Shown: positions 28,124-37,268 of the stretch, piece after piece
Numbering within the stretch: position 1 is the first letter of the stretch
How the letters are laid out: every line of letters starts with the position of its first letter
NCBI RefSeq assembly: GCF_016595675.1
Contig: NZ_JAENJH010000006.1
Span: forward strand, 124,001-188,000
Length of the DNA: 64,000 nucleotides
DNA from: Prauserella cavernicola
GTDB taxonomy: Bacteria > Actinomycetota > Actinomycetes > Mycobacteriales > Pseudonocardiaceae
Reading direction: 5' to 3'
Notes under the pieces: generated by a model
The model's input: only the letters and a program-made list of their open reading frames with translations
Database searches by the model: none
Told to the model about the DNA's origin: nothing
Made by a program: the position numbers and the translations under genes

Positions 28124-29002
28124 TCATGACTTCGGAGTCCACGCGTCGGTCAGGCGCTCCGACTCGGCCGAGGTCAGAGTGACCGCCCCAGCGGCGACGT
28201 TCGAGCGGGCGTGGGTCACGCTTGTCGTGCCCGGGAGCGGGACCACGTCGAGGCCGTGCGCGTCAGCGCGGCTGTGTACCCAGGCGATCGCGACCTGGCC
28301 GACCGTCGCCTGGTGCGCCGCTGCGATGTCGCGAAGGAGTAGTTGGCGTTCGGCCTCGGAGTCGTCACCGCGCTGGTTGTGAAGAGCCCCGTGTGAGGTA
28401 GGGGAGTGGGCGACAACGGTCACTCCGAGCCCTGTGGCTGTCGGTACCAGTTCGCGTTCCAGAGTGCGTTCGGCCAGCGACCAGTGTTCCTGCAGGGCGG
28501 TCACGGGGTGGACCGCATGAGCGCGCCGCAGATCATCCGCCGTGACGTTCGACAGACCGATCGCGCCGATCTTGCCCTGCCCGACCAGCTCGGCCATCGC
28601 TCCCACGGTGTCTTCGATCGGAGTGGTCGCGCTGCGGTGATGCAGGTAGTACAGCTCGATGTGATCGGTCCGGAGTCGGCGGAGACTGGCCTCGCAGGCT
28701 TGCCGCACGTACGCCGGGTCGGCGCGGACCTCATAGCCCTCAGGCATCGAGGCGTTCCAGATCACCCCGAACTTGCTCGCCAGTACCACCTCGTCGCGAC
28801 GCGCCGCGATCGCGCGGCCGACGAGCGCTTCGTTTCCGTACATTTCGGCCGTGTCGATCATCGACACACCCGCGTCGAGAACCGCACCGATGACGCGGAA
28901 GGGGTCTCGATCGATGTCGCTGGTTTCGTTCTCGCGCAGTCTCATCGCGCCGAAGCCCTGACGGCCGAGCGGCGAGGATCCGGCCGGCGTTCGTTGTCCC
29001 AT
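28124..29002 (-). CDS. Aldo/keto reductase
   Basis: 292 residues, TIM-barrel NADPH-dependent carbonyl reductase. Catalytic residues Asp50 and Tyr55 (VSMIDTAEMYGNEALVG), Lys77 (ASKFG) and His in ELYYLHHRS; the substrate-side IGAIGLSNVTADDLRRA and cofactor-side PLPGTTSVTHARSNV segments are typical of the YajO/AKR13-like group. Start ATG at 29002. Its stop lies at the edge of the hydrolase remnant. Physiological substrate unknown. Confidence 0.92.
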   Translation of the reverse strand: MGQRTPAGSSPLGRQGFGAMRLRENETSDIDRDPFRVIGAVLDAGVSMIDTAEMYGNEALVGRAIAARRDEVVLASKFGVIWNASMPEGYEVRADPAYVRQACEASLRRLRTDHIELYYLHHRSATTPIEDTVGAMAELVGQGKIGAIGLSNVTADDLRRAHAVHPVTALQEHWSLAERTLERELVPTATGLGVTVVAHSPTSHGALHNQRGDDSEAERQLLLRDIAAAHQATVGQVAIAWVHSRADAHGLDVVPLPGTTSVTHARSNVAAGAVTLTSAESERLTDAWTPKS

Positions 29003-29098
29003 GAGGCGAGCCTAGAAGCTCCATCGCAGTCGAGGTCCAGTCCGCCGCGAGACGCGGGGATCGACGTTTCGTCGGCACCGGTCCGCGGGCCGGGGGAT

Positions 29099-30739
29099 TC
29101 ACCGGCGCCGGAAGCCGGCCACCGCGACCCGGCGCGGGTCGTGCTCGGTCGAGCTGAGGTCCCACACCTGGTGGTCGGGCACGATGTCCTCCGGCGCATC
29201 CGTCGCCAGCACCACGACGCCGGGGTAGTCGGCGAGCAGTGCCCGCAGCATCGCCGTGCCGCCCGCACCGAGCTCGTCGTCGACGTGGTCCAGCACCAGT
29301 AGCGGTGGTCGCAGGTAACACGCACGGGCCAGTTGCAGCCGCGCCCGCTCGGGAATCGACAACGGCTCGCCGCCGCGGCGCAGCGTGGTGCGGACTCCGT
29401 CGGGCAGTGCCCGGACCCGCTCCCCGAGACCGACCGCGTCGAGCTCCGGCTCGACGGGGTGGTCCGACTCGGGACGGCGGTAGCGCACGGCCCTGGCGAT
29501 GGTCCCGCGTTCGAGCGCCAGCCCACGCGCGGCAAAGCCGACGTAGCGGCGGCGGCGTGCGGGCCGCAGGCCGCCGAGGTCGCAGCCAGCGACCCGTACC
29601 CAGGCTCGCGCCGTCGTGTCGATGCCGGCCAACAGTGCGAGGACGGCGGCACTCCGTTCGCGGTCAGGGCCGCGCAGGACGACCCGCGCGCCGGGCGCGG
29701 CCGCCAGGCCGGGCACCCGCACACCGCCGACCCAGAGCTCATGGACGTGGACCTCCGCCGGGTCCCGGATTCCCCTGTCGGCAGCGAAGCCGCCGCGCCG
29801 GGAGCCGGTCTCGGATCGAGCGAGCGCCGGCGCGAGGATGCGCCGCGCGGCCAGGAAGGACTGGCGGTACTCCACGACCCGGCCGAGATCGTGGATCGGG
29901 GTGGCGAGCACGCCGACGATCGTGATCGTGGTGGCCACCACGGCGTGTTCGAGTCCGTACAGGCTGCCGACGATCACGACGCCGAGCGTGGCGACCGCCG
30001 CGGCGGACACGGCGGCCCCGCGCAGGCACCCGGCGACGCGGGCGCGGCGCACGGCCGTCGCTCGCACCTTCCCGCTGAGTGTGTGGAGGCGCTTGAGCTC
30101 CCGGTGTACCCCGCCGCTGGCGCGGATCGCCGATCCCGCCGCCACCGCGTCGCTGACCTGGGAGGCCAGCCGCCCCCGTGCCGTGCGCACCGTGCGGGCC
30201 CTGGCGAACGCGGTGCGGGCGAGCAGCCCGAAGACCACGCCCAGCAGAACCACCGGTGCGGCCACGGCCACGGCCAACGCCGGATGCAGCGTCAGCAGCA
30301 GTACGAGCACGCCCGCGATCAGCGGGACTCCTCCCGCCATCGGGCCGATGCCCCAGGCGACCCAGTTCCGCACGGCGGTGAGGTCGTTGGTGGTGCGCGC
30401 GATCGTGGTCCCCAGTGAGGGGCCACGCCCGTCCGAGAGCTCGGCGGCGAGCAGGCCGACCCGGATCTCGTGCACGTAGTCCTGCCCCAGCTTCTCGGCG
30501 AGTACCCACTCCACGACCCGGACACCGCCCATGCACAGTGCCGACAGCAGCAGCACGCCGAACCACGACCACCGTTCACCGGGGGCGGCGTCCAGCAGGC
30601 GCGGCATGCTCACCGCGGTGACTCCCGCCAGCGCCGCCTGCCCGAGCCCGGCCCCGACGAGCGCGCCCAGCAACGTCTTCCTGTCGCCGGTGAGCAGGCG
30701 CGGCAACGATGCCGGCGCCGAACCGCCCGCGTCGCTCAC
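29099..30739 (-). CDS. ABC exporter-like protein with degenerate nucleotide-binding domain
   Basis: 546 residues: a six-helix type ABC exporter membrane domain (about 20-310, with the intracellular QDYVHEIRVGLLAAELSDG and TIARTTNDLTAVRNWV segments of that fold) followed by an ATPase-like domain. In that domain the Walker A position reads LRGPDRERSAAVLALLAG, lacking GxxGxGKS/T; the signature reads LSIPERARLQLARA instead of LSGGQ; and Walker B reads LLVLDHVDDEL, with His in place of the catalytic Glu. ATP hydrolysis by this chain is therefore doubtful. GTG start at 30739 overlaps the stop of the P-loop NTPase gene (GTGA), so the two are made together and the partner may supply nucleotide hydrolysis. 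Confidence 0.85.
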   Translation of the reverse strand: MSDAGGSAPASLPRLLTGDRKTLLGALVGAGLGQAALAGVTAVSMPRLLDAAPGERWSWFGVLLLSALCMGGVRVVEWVLAEKLGQDYVHEIRVGLLAAELSDGRGPSLGTTIARTTNDLTAVRNWVAWGIGPMAGGVPLIAGVLVLLLTLHPALAVAVAAPVVLLGVVFGLLARTAFARARTVRTARGRLASQVSDAVAAGSAIRASGGVHRELKRLHTLSGKVRATAVRRARVAGCLRGAAVSAAAVATLGVVIVGSLYGLEHAVVATTITIVGVLATPIHDLGRVVEYRQSFLAARRILAPALARSETGSRRGGFAADRGIRDPAEVHVHELWVGGVRVPGLAAAPGARVVLRGPDRERSAAVLALLAGIDTTARAWVRVAGCDLGGLRPARRRRYVGFAARGLALERGTIARAVRYRRPESDHPVEPELDAVGLGERVRALPDGVRTTLRRGGEPLSIPERARLQLARACYLRPPLLVLDHVDDELGAGGTAMLRALLADYPGVVVLATDAPEDIVPDHQVWDLSSTEHDPRRVAVAGFRRR

Positions 30740-31860
30740 AGGACGGCCCTCACCACGTCGGGTTCCCTCAGAGCGGCCGTCTCGATCACGGGTACGTCCA
30801 GCACGGACCTCGCCTCGCGCATCGCCAATGGTGCCGACGTGAGCACTCCGCTGACCGCGGTGACCGGCACGCCGCGCTCCCTCAGCAGGCCGACACCGCC
30901 CACGGCTCCGGCGGCACCGTCCGCGGCGAACACGACGCGGTCGACCACGCGCGGGAAGACCGGATCGGCCACCAGGTTCGAGGTTTCGTGCTGGTAGAGC
31001 CCGTCGGCGATCTCCACGACGACCACGTCGATGCCGGGCACGGAGAGCTCGTCGATCAGCGAGAGCAGGATCGCCCGCACCTGTTCGTGCGCGAGCCGGA
31101 ACGTCGTGGGAAAGCCGAAGTCGGTGAAGTCGAGGACCTGGGACGCGCCCGCGTCGGCGAAGCCGTTCGGGTCACCGCCCGCTCCGGTCCCCGTCGCCTT
31201 GCCCGCCGTGACCCGCAATCCCGACCGCACGAGTCCGCGGATGAGGGAGGCGACGGTCGTGGACTTCCCCGAGTTCATCGACGTGCCGAGCACGCCGATG
31301 ACGGTCGGGCGGCCACCGGTCCGGTGCGGGGCCGTCTCCGCGCCGAGCCGGCGCGGAGCGAACCGGTCGAGGTTGACCACACCGTGCGCGTCGGCGAGCA
31401 GGCCGAGCGGCCGCACGGCCGTCGGGTCGGCGACTCTGGCGTGCTTGGCGGTCGCCAGCGCCGCGACACCACCGGCCGCGACGAGGTGGACGGGCCGCAG
31501 GTCGCCGGGGACCTCGGCCTCGAACTGGTCGGGCGCGTACCGGTGTCCGTACGCCACCAGCACCTCGTCGCCGACGAACAGCGTCTGACGCCGGCTCACC
31601 GGACTCTCCAGTCGGGTGTGCATCCCGATCTCCTCGATGCGGGCGAGCACGACATCGCCAGGTCGCGGCGTCACGTCTGGCCCGTCGAGCAACGTGTAGC
31701 CACGCGGTGAGCCGTCGATGCGAGCGGCGACGGACCGCGTGGTGTACGCCTTCTTCGCTCTGCGCAGCCGGGTGGGTGCGAGAACCGTTCCGGACGGCAC
31801 GCCGATCGCACGAACGGGATTCGCCGCGATCGTGTCGATCTGGCCAGTGGGGACGCTCAT
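30736..31860 (-). CDS. P-loop NTPase of BioD/MobB-like type, function unknown
   Basis: About 374 residues. The first ~185 residues form a beta-rich domain (GDVVLARIEEIGMHTRLESP, LRPVHLVAAGGVAAL). The second half begins with a perfect P-loop, GVLGTSMNSGKSTT (about 189-202), then GKATGTGAGGDPNGFADAGA, an acidic VVVVEIADGLYQHET Walker B-like strand and VFAADGAAGAVGGV, a pattern like dethiobiotin synthetase or MobB. The frame is open upstream to 32988, but ATG at 31860 has GAAGG and GGAAG just before it and the upstream part is the shadow of the divergent DUF2252 gene. It is translationally coupled to the degenerate ABC exporter. I do not recognise a named family. Confidence 0.82.
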   Translation of the reverse strand: MSVPTGQIDTIAANPVRAIGVPSGTVLAPTRLRRAKKAYTTRSVAARIDGSPRGYTLLDGPDVTPRPGDVVLARIEEIGMHTRLESPVSRRQTLFVGDEVLVAYGHRYAPDQFEAEVPGDLRPVHLVAAGGVAALATAKHARVADPTAVRPLGLLADAHGVVNLDRFAPRRLGAETAPHRTGGRPTVIGVLGTSMNSGKSTTVASLIRGLVRSGLRVTAGKATGTGAGGDPNGFADAGASQVLDFTDFGFPTTFRLAHEQVRAILLSLIDELSVPGIDVVVVEIADGLYQHETSNLVADPVFPRVVDRVVFAADGAAGAVGGVGLLRERGVPVTAVSGVLTSAPLAMREARSVLDVPVIETAALREPDVVRAVL

Positions 31861-31953
31861 GGTGCCTTCGCTTCCTTTCACGGAGCGCGGTTGCGACCGC
31901 CGCGCTGTCACAGGGGACAAAGCTATGGGCGTCACATGAGGCATCGGTGGGAG

Positions 31954-31977
31954 CGAGATGAGGGGATCGTCATCTCG
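31954..31977. promoter_or_regulatory. 8-bp inverted repeat between divergent genes
   Basis: CGAGATGA and TCATCTCG separated by 8 bases, in the 186-base gap between the P-loop NTPase and DUF2252 genes. Could be an operator for both; no regulator gene is adjacent. Confidence 0.4.
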
Positions 31978-32046
31978 GGCCCGGCACCTGACCCGTGCCG
32001 CTTGTACGATCGACGGCGGTAGCCGAGACGCAGGATTGGCAGGCAT

Positions 32047-33402
32047 GTGATGTCCGAACTGTCCCGGGCGCTGGAGATCGACGACGCCGAGCTGCGGCGT
32101 GGCCGGATCGTCGAGGTCCTCGTCGACGCCTTCTCCGACCTGATGGCCGCTGATCCCGCGGCGTTCCGTACGAAGTTCCGCAAGATGGCCACCGATCCGT
32201 TCGCGTTCTACCGGGGCAGCGCCTGCCTGTTCTACGGAGACGTCGCTCGGTTGAAGGACCCGTGGGCCGACGAACGGACCAGCCGCGTGTGGATCCAGGG
32301 CGATCTGCACGCCGCCAACTTCGGCACCTACATGGACGGCGAGGGGACACTCGTCTTCGACGTCAACGACTTCGACGAGGCCTACCTCGGCCACTTCACC
32401 TGGGACCTGCAGCGATTCGCCGCGAGCATCGCGTTGCTCGGCTGGAGCAAGGCGCTGCCGGACGACGAGATCATCAGCCTGATCCGGGTGGCGGCCGACA
32501 CCTACGTCGGGCAGGTACGGGCGTTCGTCAACGGCGAGAACGACTCGGCCTTCAAACTGCATCTCGGCACGACCGACGGGATCATCCGGCACGTGCTGGA
32601 GAAGGCCAGGCTCAGCAGCCGCAACGACCTGCTGAACACGGTCACCGAGATGAAGCGCTATGACCGCCGCTTCCGTGACAAGCCCGGCGTGCGCAGGCTC
32701 GACGACGCCGAGCGGGAACGCGTGATCGAGGCGTTCACGCGGTATCTGGACACGATCCCGCCGGACAAGCGGATGCGGGGCGTCGCCTACAACGTCAAGG
32801 ACGTCGTGGGGCGTAGCGGGTTCGGCATCGGCAGCGCCGGGCTGCCCGCCTACAACGTGCTGATCGAGGGCTACAACCAGGCGCTCGACAACGACATCGT
32901 GCTCTCCATGAAGCAGGGCAACGTGGCGGCACCGTCGCGTGTGGTCAGTGACGCGACGGTGGAGTCCTACTTCGCTCATCACGGGCACCGCACGGCCGTC
33001 TCACAGCGGGCACTGCAGGCGCACGCTGACCCGCTGCTCGGCCACACCGACCTGGACGGCGTCGGGTTCGTCGTGAGTGAGCTGTCGCCGTACGAGTCCG
33101 ATCTGGACTGGAACGAGCTGAACGAGCCGGAGGACATCGAGCCGGTGCTGGGCTATCTCGGCAGGGCGATCGCCAAGGTGCACTGCGTGTCCGACTCGGA
33201 CTCCGACCACACGCTGGTGCCCTTCCAGACGGAGAACGCCATCGACGCGGTGCTCCACGGCAGGGAACAGGAGTTCGTGACGTGGCTGTGCGACTTCGCG
33301 CTGGCGTACTCGGCCGTGGTGCGCGACGACTACCGGCTGTTCATCGATGCCTTCCGTAACCGCGAGATCGCGGGCCTGCGCTCCACACGCGCGGACGGGT
33401 GA
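32047..33402 (+). CDS. DUF2252 family protein, kinase-like fold
   Basis: About 451 residues. DUF2252 proteins are common in actinobacteria and remain uncharacterised. A phosphotransferase-like core is visible: SRVWIQGDLHAANFGTYMDGEG (~78-99, like the HGDxHxxN catalytic loop of aminoglycoside kinases) followed by LVFDVNDFDEAYLGHFTWDLQRFAASI (~104-130, like the DxD metal loop). A late GIGSAGLPAYNVLIEGY and VLSMKQGN fit the family. Start is GTG at 32047 or the ATG three bases later. It is divergent from the NTPase-exporter pair and could act with it; the pairing is only inferred from position. Confidence 0.85.
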   Translation: MMSELSRALEIDDAELRRGRIVEVLVDAFSDLMAADPAAFRTKFRKMATDPFAFYRGSACLFYGDVARLKDPWADERTSRVWIQGDLHAANFGTYMDGEGTLVFDVNDFDEAYLGHFTWDLQRFAASIALLGWSKALPDDEIISLIRVAADTYVGQVRAFVNGENDSAFKLHLGTTDGIIRHVLEKARLSSRNDLLNTVTEMKRYDRRFRDKPGVRRLDDAERERVIEAFTRYLDTIPPDKRMRGVAYNVKDVVGRSGFGIGSAGLPAYNVLIEGYNQALDNDIVLSMKQGNVAAPSRVVSDATVESYFAHHGHRTAVSQRALQAHADPLLGHTDLDGVGFVVSELSPYESDLDWNELNEPEDIEPVLGYLGRAIAKVHCVSDSDSDHTLVPFQTENAIDAVLHGREQEFVTWLCDFALAYSAVVRDDYRLFIDAFRNREIAGLRSTRADG

Positions 33403-33889
33403 GCGCTGACGAAGCCCGCCGTTCGCGCCGTTGACGGGTTCGTCCACTGTGGTCGCGCCTCCTCCCAGGGGCAGGCGGCGCTGCGCGAGAAGCTCGATAG
33501 TGTGTAGCCCGGACGGGTGTATCTAGGTTTGGATCTTTACAGCGTTTACGCCGGACCGCTAATAATTAATTCGCTGTGCCGTGCGATCACGTCGCCGTGT
33601 TCGACCCGGCAGGTCGCCCCCCGGCGTTTCCCGCCGGAGGGCGCGCTTCGAGCACCCTGGGGGAACCGATGCCGTAGCTGGCAGGCGAGGCCTCGTTTCC
33701 GCACGCGAAAAGCGGTGCGCGACACGGGATGGCGCGACGCTGGTGCGGGTGTGATGGAGGACGTTGCGCCGCATCGGCACTGACGATGACCCGGTGGCGC
33801 AATTCGCCCCGAGCCGCATTTGGGGACAATTCAATTCCCAAGAAAGAGTGCGGCATTTCTTATTTCCCAATTCTTTTCCGAGGAGAACT
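33403..33889. other. Long leader/intergenic region with hairpin at 33617-33643
   Basis: 487 bases between DUF2252 and the surface-protein gene. It contains an AT-rich patch (AATAATTAATT near 33563), an 11-bp hairpin with one mismatch (33617-33627 / 33633-33643), and an AT-rich stretch before the AGGAGA ribosome site at 33881. The hairpin may end the DUF2252 transcript. I tried and failed to fit known riboswitch consensus sequences to this region. No gene is seen. Confidence 0.45.
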
Positions 33890-35728
33890 GTGTCCAATTC
33901 CCAGCAGGCCGTGTGGAGGTCGACCCGGTGGAGACCCTCGACCGGGGCCGTCCGGCTGCTCGTGGTCGGCGTCGCCTGCGCCGCGGGTGGTCTCGTGCTC
34001 GGCGCACCTGTTTCCGGTGCGGAGCCGGGCAGTCCGGGCACTCCCCAGGAGCCCACCCCGGTCTTCGCCGAGGACTTCGAGTACGGCATGGGCGTCGAGC
34101 AGGTGCTGCTCAGCGACTACACCGGTGCCCCGCCGACCAGTCCCACCTACACGGCCGACGAGCCGTGGCTCACCCGCTGCAACGGCATGATCGTGCAGTT
34201 TCCGACCCCGGTCGACGACCTCGGCAACTGCGCCAGCACGACCAGCACCGCCAACACTCGGCAGCTGGCCTACGGCCTCGGCGAGCACTCCGGCCAGGGT
34301 AGCGCGACGAACCACGCCGTCACGGCCTACACCGAGGGTGACCCCGGCGCCGACCTGGTCGAGTTCGAGACGGTCGCCCCGGTGCCGCTGGCCAGCGAGA
34401 ACGGCCGCTTCCTCACGTTCAGCGTCGACACCGCGGCGGTCAACTGCGCCGTCTCGCCGCCGCTGTACCAGTTCTACCTGCTCGACGGGGACGACCAGGC
34501 GCCCGTCGGTGGCGAGATCAACGCCTGCACCTCCACCACGACCGTGAACGCCCCCGCGGTGGGTGCGCTGCCCGCGCGCGACGTGAACGTGGGTACGTAC
34601 ACCTCCGACGGCTCGGTGCTGTTCACCGGCTCCTCGCTGGGTATCCGCATGACCAACGCCAACGGCTCCGGTGCCGGCAACGATGCGGCGTTCGACAACA
34701 TCAGGGTGCTCGACGTCTCGCCTCAGCTGGACAAGAGCTTCAGCGAGACCTCGGTGCCCACCGGCGGCACGTCGACGCTCACGTTCACGATCACCAACAC
34801 CAGCGAGCTGGCCGCCAAGAACGGCTGGTCGTTCACCGACAACCTCTCGGACGGCCTCACCGTCGCCGACCCGGCGAACGCCACCATCGACTGTCCTGGC
34901 GGCGCCGTCACCGCTGACCCCGGCTCCGGCTCGGTCGTCGTCACGGGCGACCTCGACTCCGGCATGGCCTCGTGTACGGCGAGCGTGGACGTGACCTCCG
35001 GCGAGTCCGGCAGTTTCACGAACGGCCCCGACAACATCGAGTGCGTCGGCTGCGACCCGCCCGGTGACGCCGTGGTGGAGTTCAGCGACCCCACCTACAG
35101 CGTCGAGAAAACCGCCTCGGCCACCGAGGTCGAGCCCGGCGAGACGGTGGAATACGCCCTGACGGTGCGCAACACCGGCGAGTTCGACTACACCGAGGAG
35201 CGGCCCGCGAGCGTCAGTGACGACCTGACCAGCGTGCTCGACGACGCCGTCTACAACGATGACGCCGCCGCGAGCGCGGGGCCTGCTCCCGGCTATGCGG
35301 AGCCAACGCTGTCGTGGTCCGGGCCGCTGGCGGTGGGCGAAACCGTCACGATCACGTACTCGGTGACGGTCAACGATCCGGCCACGGGCGACGGCTCGCT
35401 GGACAACGTAGTCACCACACCGGAAGGCAACGGCGGCGACTGTCCAGAAGGGACGGACGATCCGCGCTGCGGCACCACCACCACGGTCGACGTGCCGCCG
35501 GGCGAGGACGAGCCGTCTCCCGGCGAACCGGGCCCGGCCGAGCCTCCTGCCGACGACACGAAGGCCCCGGTGCCGCCGCTACGGCACATCGACACGGGTA
35601 GCGCACTCGCCGCCGCCGAGGCGGCCGGGACCGGCTACAGCCCGCTGTTCACGTGGGGTGTCGGCCTGGTGCTGCTCGGAGCCGTGGCCACGGCCCTGCT
35701 CTGGTACCGCAGGCAGCTCGCCGACTGA
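33890..35728 (+). CDS. Cell-surface protein with DUF11-like repeats and C-terminal sorting-type tail
   Basis: About 612 residues from a GTG with AGGAGA just upstream. A signal peptide (RLLVVGVACAAGGLVLGAPVSGA, residues ~20-43) leads to an extracellular domain with paired Cys, then two DUF11-like beta domains (FSETSVPTGGTSTLTFTITNTS and EVEPGETVEYALTVRNTG). A Pro/Glu-rich linker leads to HIDTG, a hydrophobic segment (PLFTWGVGLVLLGAVATALLW) and the basic end YRRQLAD. That is the layout of a sortase substrate, with HIDTG where LPxTG is expected. The next gene is a sortase, 72 bases downstream, so this is probably its dedicated substrate. A plain membrane anchor is the alternative. Confidence 0.85.
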   Translation: MSNSQQAVWRSTRWRPSTGAVRLLVVGVACAAGGLVLGAPVSGAEPGSPGTPQEPTPVFAEDFEYGMGVEQVLLSDYTGAPPTSPTYTADEPWLTRCNGMIVQFPTPVDDLGNCASTTSTANTRQLAYGLGEHSGQGSATNHAVTAYTEGDPGADLVEFETVAPVPLASENGRFLTFSVDTAAVNCAVSPPLYQFYLLDGDDQAPVGGEINACTSTTTVNAPAVGALPARDVNVGTYTSDGSVLFTGSSLGIRMTNANGSGAGNDAAFDNIRVLDVSPQLDKSFSETSVPTGGTSTLTFTITNTSELAAKNGWSFTDNLSDGLTVADPANATIDCPGGAVTADPGSGSVVVTGDLDSGMASCTASVDVTSGESGSFTNGPDNIECVGCDPPGDAVVEFSDPTYSVEKTASATEVEPGETVEYALTVRNTGEFDYTEERPASVSDDLTSVLDDAVYNDDAAASAGPAPGYAEPTLSWSGPLAVGETVTITYSVTVNDPATGDGSLDNVVTTPEGNGGDCPEGTDDPRCGTTTTVDVPPGEDEPSPGEPGPAEPPADDTKAPVPPLRHIDTGSALAAAEAAGTGYSPLFTWGVGLVLLGAVATALLWYRRQLAD

Positions 35729-35800
35729 CACACGGGATCACCAGGGTGGTGCCGCGCCGCGTCCCGGCACGGCACCACCCCCTCACCAGGAGGCAGCATC

Positions 35801-36589
35801 GTGCAGCCATCGCCGCACCCCGCAGACCGGCCCGCCCGACCTTGGCTCCGCAGGCTGGGCCTGCTGGCCGCCGTTCTCGCCCTCGCCGCGGGTGGCACGT
35901 TGATCGCGCTGGACCTCGGTTCGCCCGGCGGCGTCGGCGGCGTCGCCTCGCCGGACCCGGCCACATCGAGCCCCGCCGACCCGCCGCCGCACACGGTTCC
36001 GACGCGGCCGTCGGCCGCCGTGCCGCCGCCGGTGACGGCGCCCGGAGTCGAGTACGACGCCCCCGGGCCCTCGGCCGTCAGCGTGAGCACCGGTGGGTAC
36101 TCGTCCGTCGCGGCGGGCGGGGCGCGCCTGACGATCCCCTCGCTGGGGGTCAACGCGCCGATCAGCACCGCCACGGCCACCGACGGAGTACTGGACGTCC
36201 CCAGTGACGTGCGCACGATCGGCTGGTACAGCGGTACCTCCAGGCTCAGCGACCCGGCCACCTCGCCCGCTCCCGGCCAGCCGGGCGTCGCGCTGCTCGC
36301 TGGCCACGTCAGCTGGATCGGCCAGGGCGAGGGCGCCTTCCACGACCTCGCCGCGCTGCGGCCCGGTGACCGCGTCGAGGTGCACGGCGACAACGGCGTG
36401 ACCACCCACTGGACCGTCGCCGCGCGGCCCACCGTCACGCCCAAGGACCGGCTACCCGCCGAGCTCTTCGGCAACTCGGGACCCGCGCGCGTCGCGCTGG
36501 TCACCTGCGGTGGGCGCTACGAGCGCGCCACCGGCGACTATCGCGACAACGTGATCGTCTGGGCCGAGCCCGCCCAGGGCGTGCACTAG
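35801..36589 (+). CDS. Class F-like sortase
   Basis: 262 residues. An N-terminal membrane helix (LGLLAAVLALAAGGTLIALDLG, ~19-40) and a Pro-rich spacer lead to a sortase domain: RLTIPSLGVNAPIS (~108), LLAGHVSW with the catalytic His169, VALVTCGG with Cys236 and the catalytic Arg248 in DYRDNVIVWAEP. Short length and the TCGG motif fit the actinobacterial class E/F group. It should link the preceding surface protein to the cell wall. No other substrate gene is nearby. Confidence 0.9.
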   Translation: MQPSPHPADRPARPWLRRLGLLAAVLALAAGGTLIALDLGSPGGVGGVASPDPATSSPADPPPHTVPTRPSAAVPPPVTAPGVEYDAPGPSAVSVSTGGYSSVAAGGARLTIPSLGVNAPISTATATDGVLDVPSDVRTIGWYSGTSRLSDPATSPAPGQPGVALLAGHVSWIGQGEGAFHDLAALRPGDRVEVHGDNGVTTHWTVAARPTVTPKDRLPAELFGNSGPARVALVTCGGRYERATGDYRDNVIVWAEPAQGVH

Positions 36590-36687
36590 GAGCGCTGCGC
36601 AGGGACATGCCCGGCAGCAACCATCGGGAAAGGTTCGCCGATCCGTAGGCGGCCGACCTGTTCGTCCACATCGGAGTGTCCGGGTCG

Positions 36688-37086
36688 TCAGCCTCGGTAC
36701 TCGTCGTCGGTGACGTGCTCGAGCCATGTGGTGGTGGTCGCGGGGTCGTCACCGTTGTCCAGCATCGCCAGGTGCTCCATGAAGGAGTCCGGTGTCGCAC
36801 CGTGCCAGTGCTCCTCGCCCGGCGGGCAGTAGATCGTCTGTCCGGGGTGCGCCTCGATCTTCTCGCCACCACGGGACTGCACCCACGCCACGCCCTGGGT
36901 GACGTGGAGCGTCTGACCGAGAGCATGGGAGTGCCAGGCGGTTCGGGCGCCCGGCGCGAAGCGCACCTTCGCGACCACCATGCGCTGACCTCCTTCGCGC
37001 GGGTATGCGATCGGGTCCAGCCAGACGTCGCCCGTGAACCGCTCGGGCGGGTTCTTGGTCGTCGGGGTTCGAGGGTCGACCTGCAT
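36688..37086 (-). CDS. Cupin domain protein
   Basis: 132 residues, a single cupin barrel. Metal ligands can be placed: motif 1 TAWHSHALGQTLHVTQG (HxH near residues 51-53, then a His after LGQTL) and motif 2 PPGEEHWHGATPD. This is the small-cupin group that includes hydroxynitrile-lyase-like and sensor cupins often annotated as quercetin-dioxygenase-like. ATG at 37086. Monocistronic; no pathway context. Confidence 0.88.
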   Translation of the reverse strand: MQVDPRTPTTKNPPERFTGDVWLDPIAYPREGGQRMVVAKVRFAPGARTAWHSHALGQTLHVTQGVAWVQSRGGEKIEAHPGQTIYCPPGEEHWHGATPDSFMEHLAMLDNGDDPATTTTWLEHVTDDEYRG

Positions 37087-37268
37087 GGGATTTCCTTCCG
37101 GTCGAAGTTCTCAGTCGTATCCACGCTCCACAGTAGGTTCGCGGGCGACACCACCACCGACGCGTGGGTGATCGCTCACGTGGGTGACTCATGTTGCCAA
37201 TGAGGCTGCAGTTACAGCAGTGTACGAATCAATACTATGCTCCGTAGTTTTCACGAAGGTGGTGCGGC

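Noticed and set aside
33600-33720. Possible c-di-AMP or c-di-GMP riboswitch (GGGGGAACCGATG and GCTGGCAGG words)
   Set aside because: The words occur in the wrong order and the required pairings could not be drawn.
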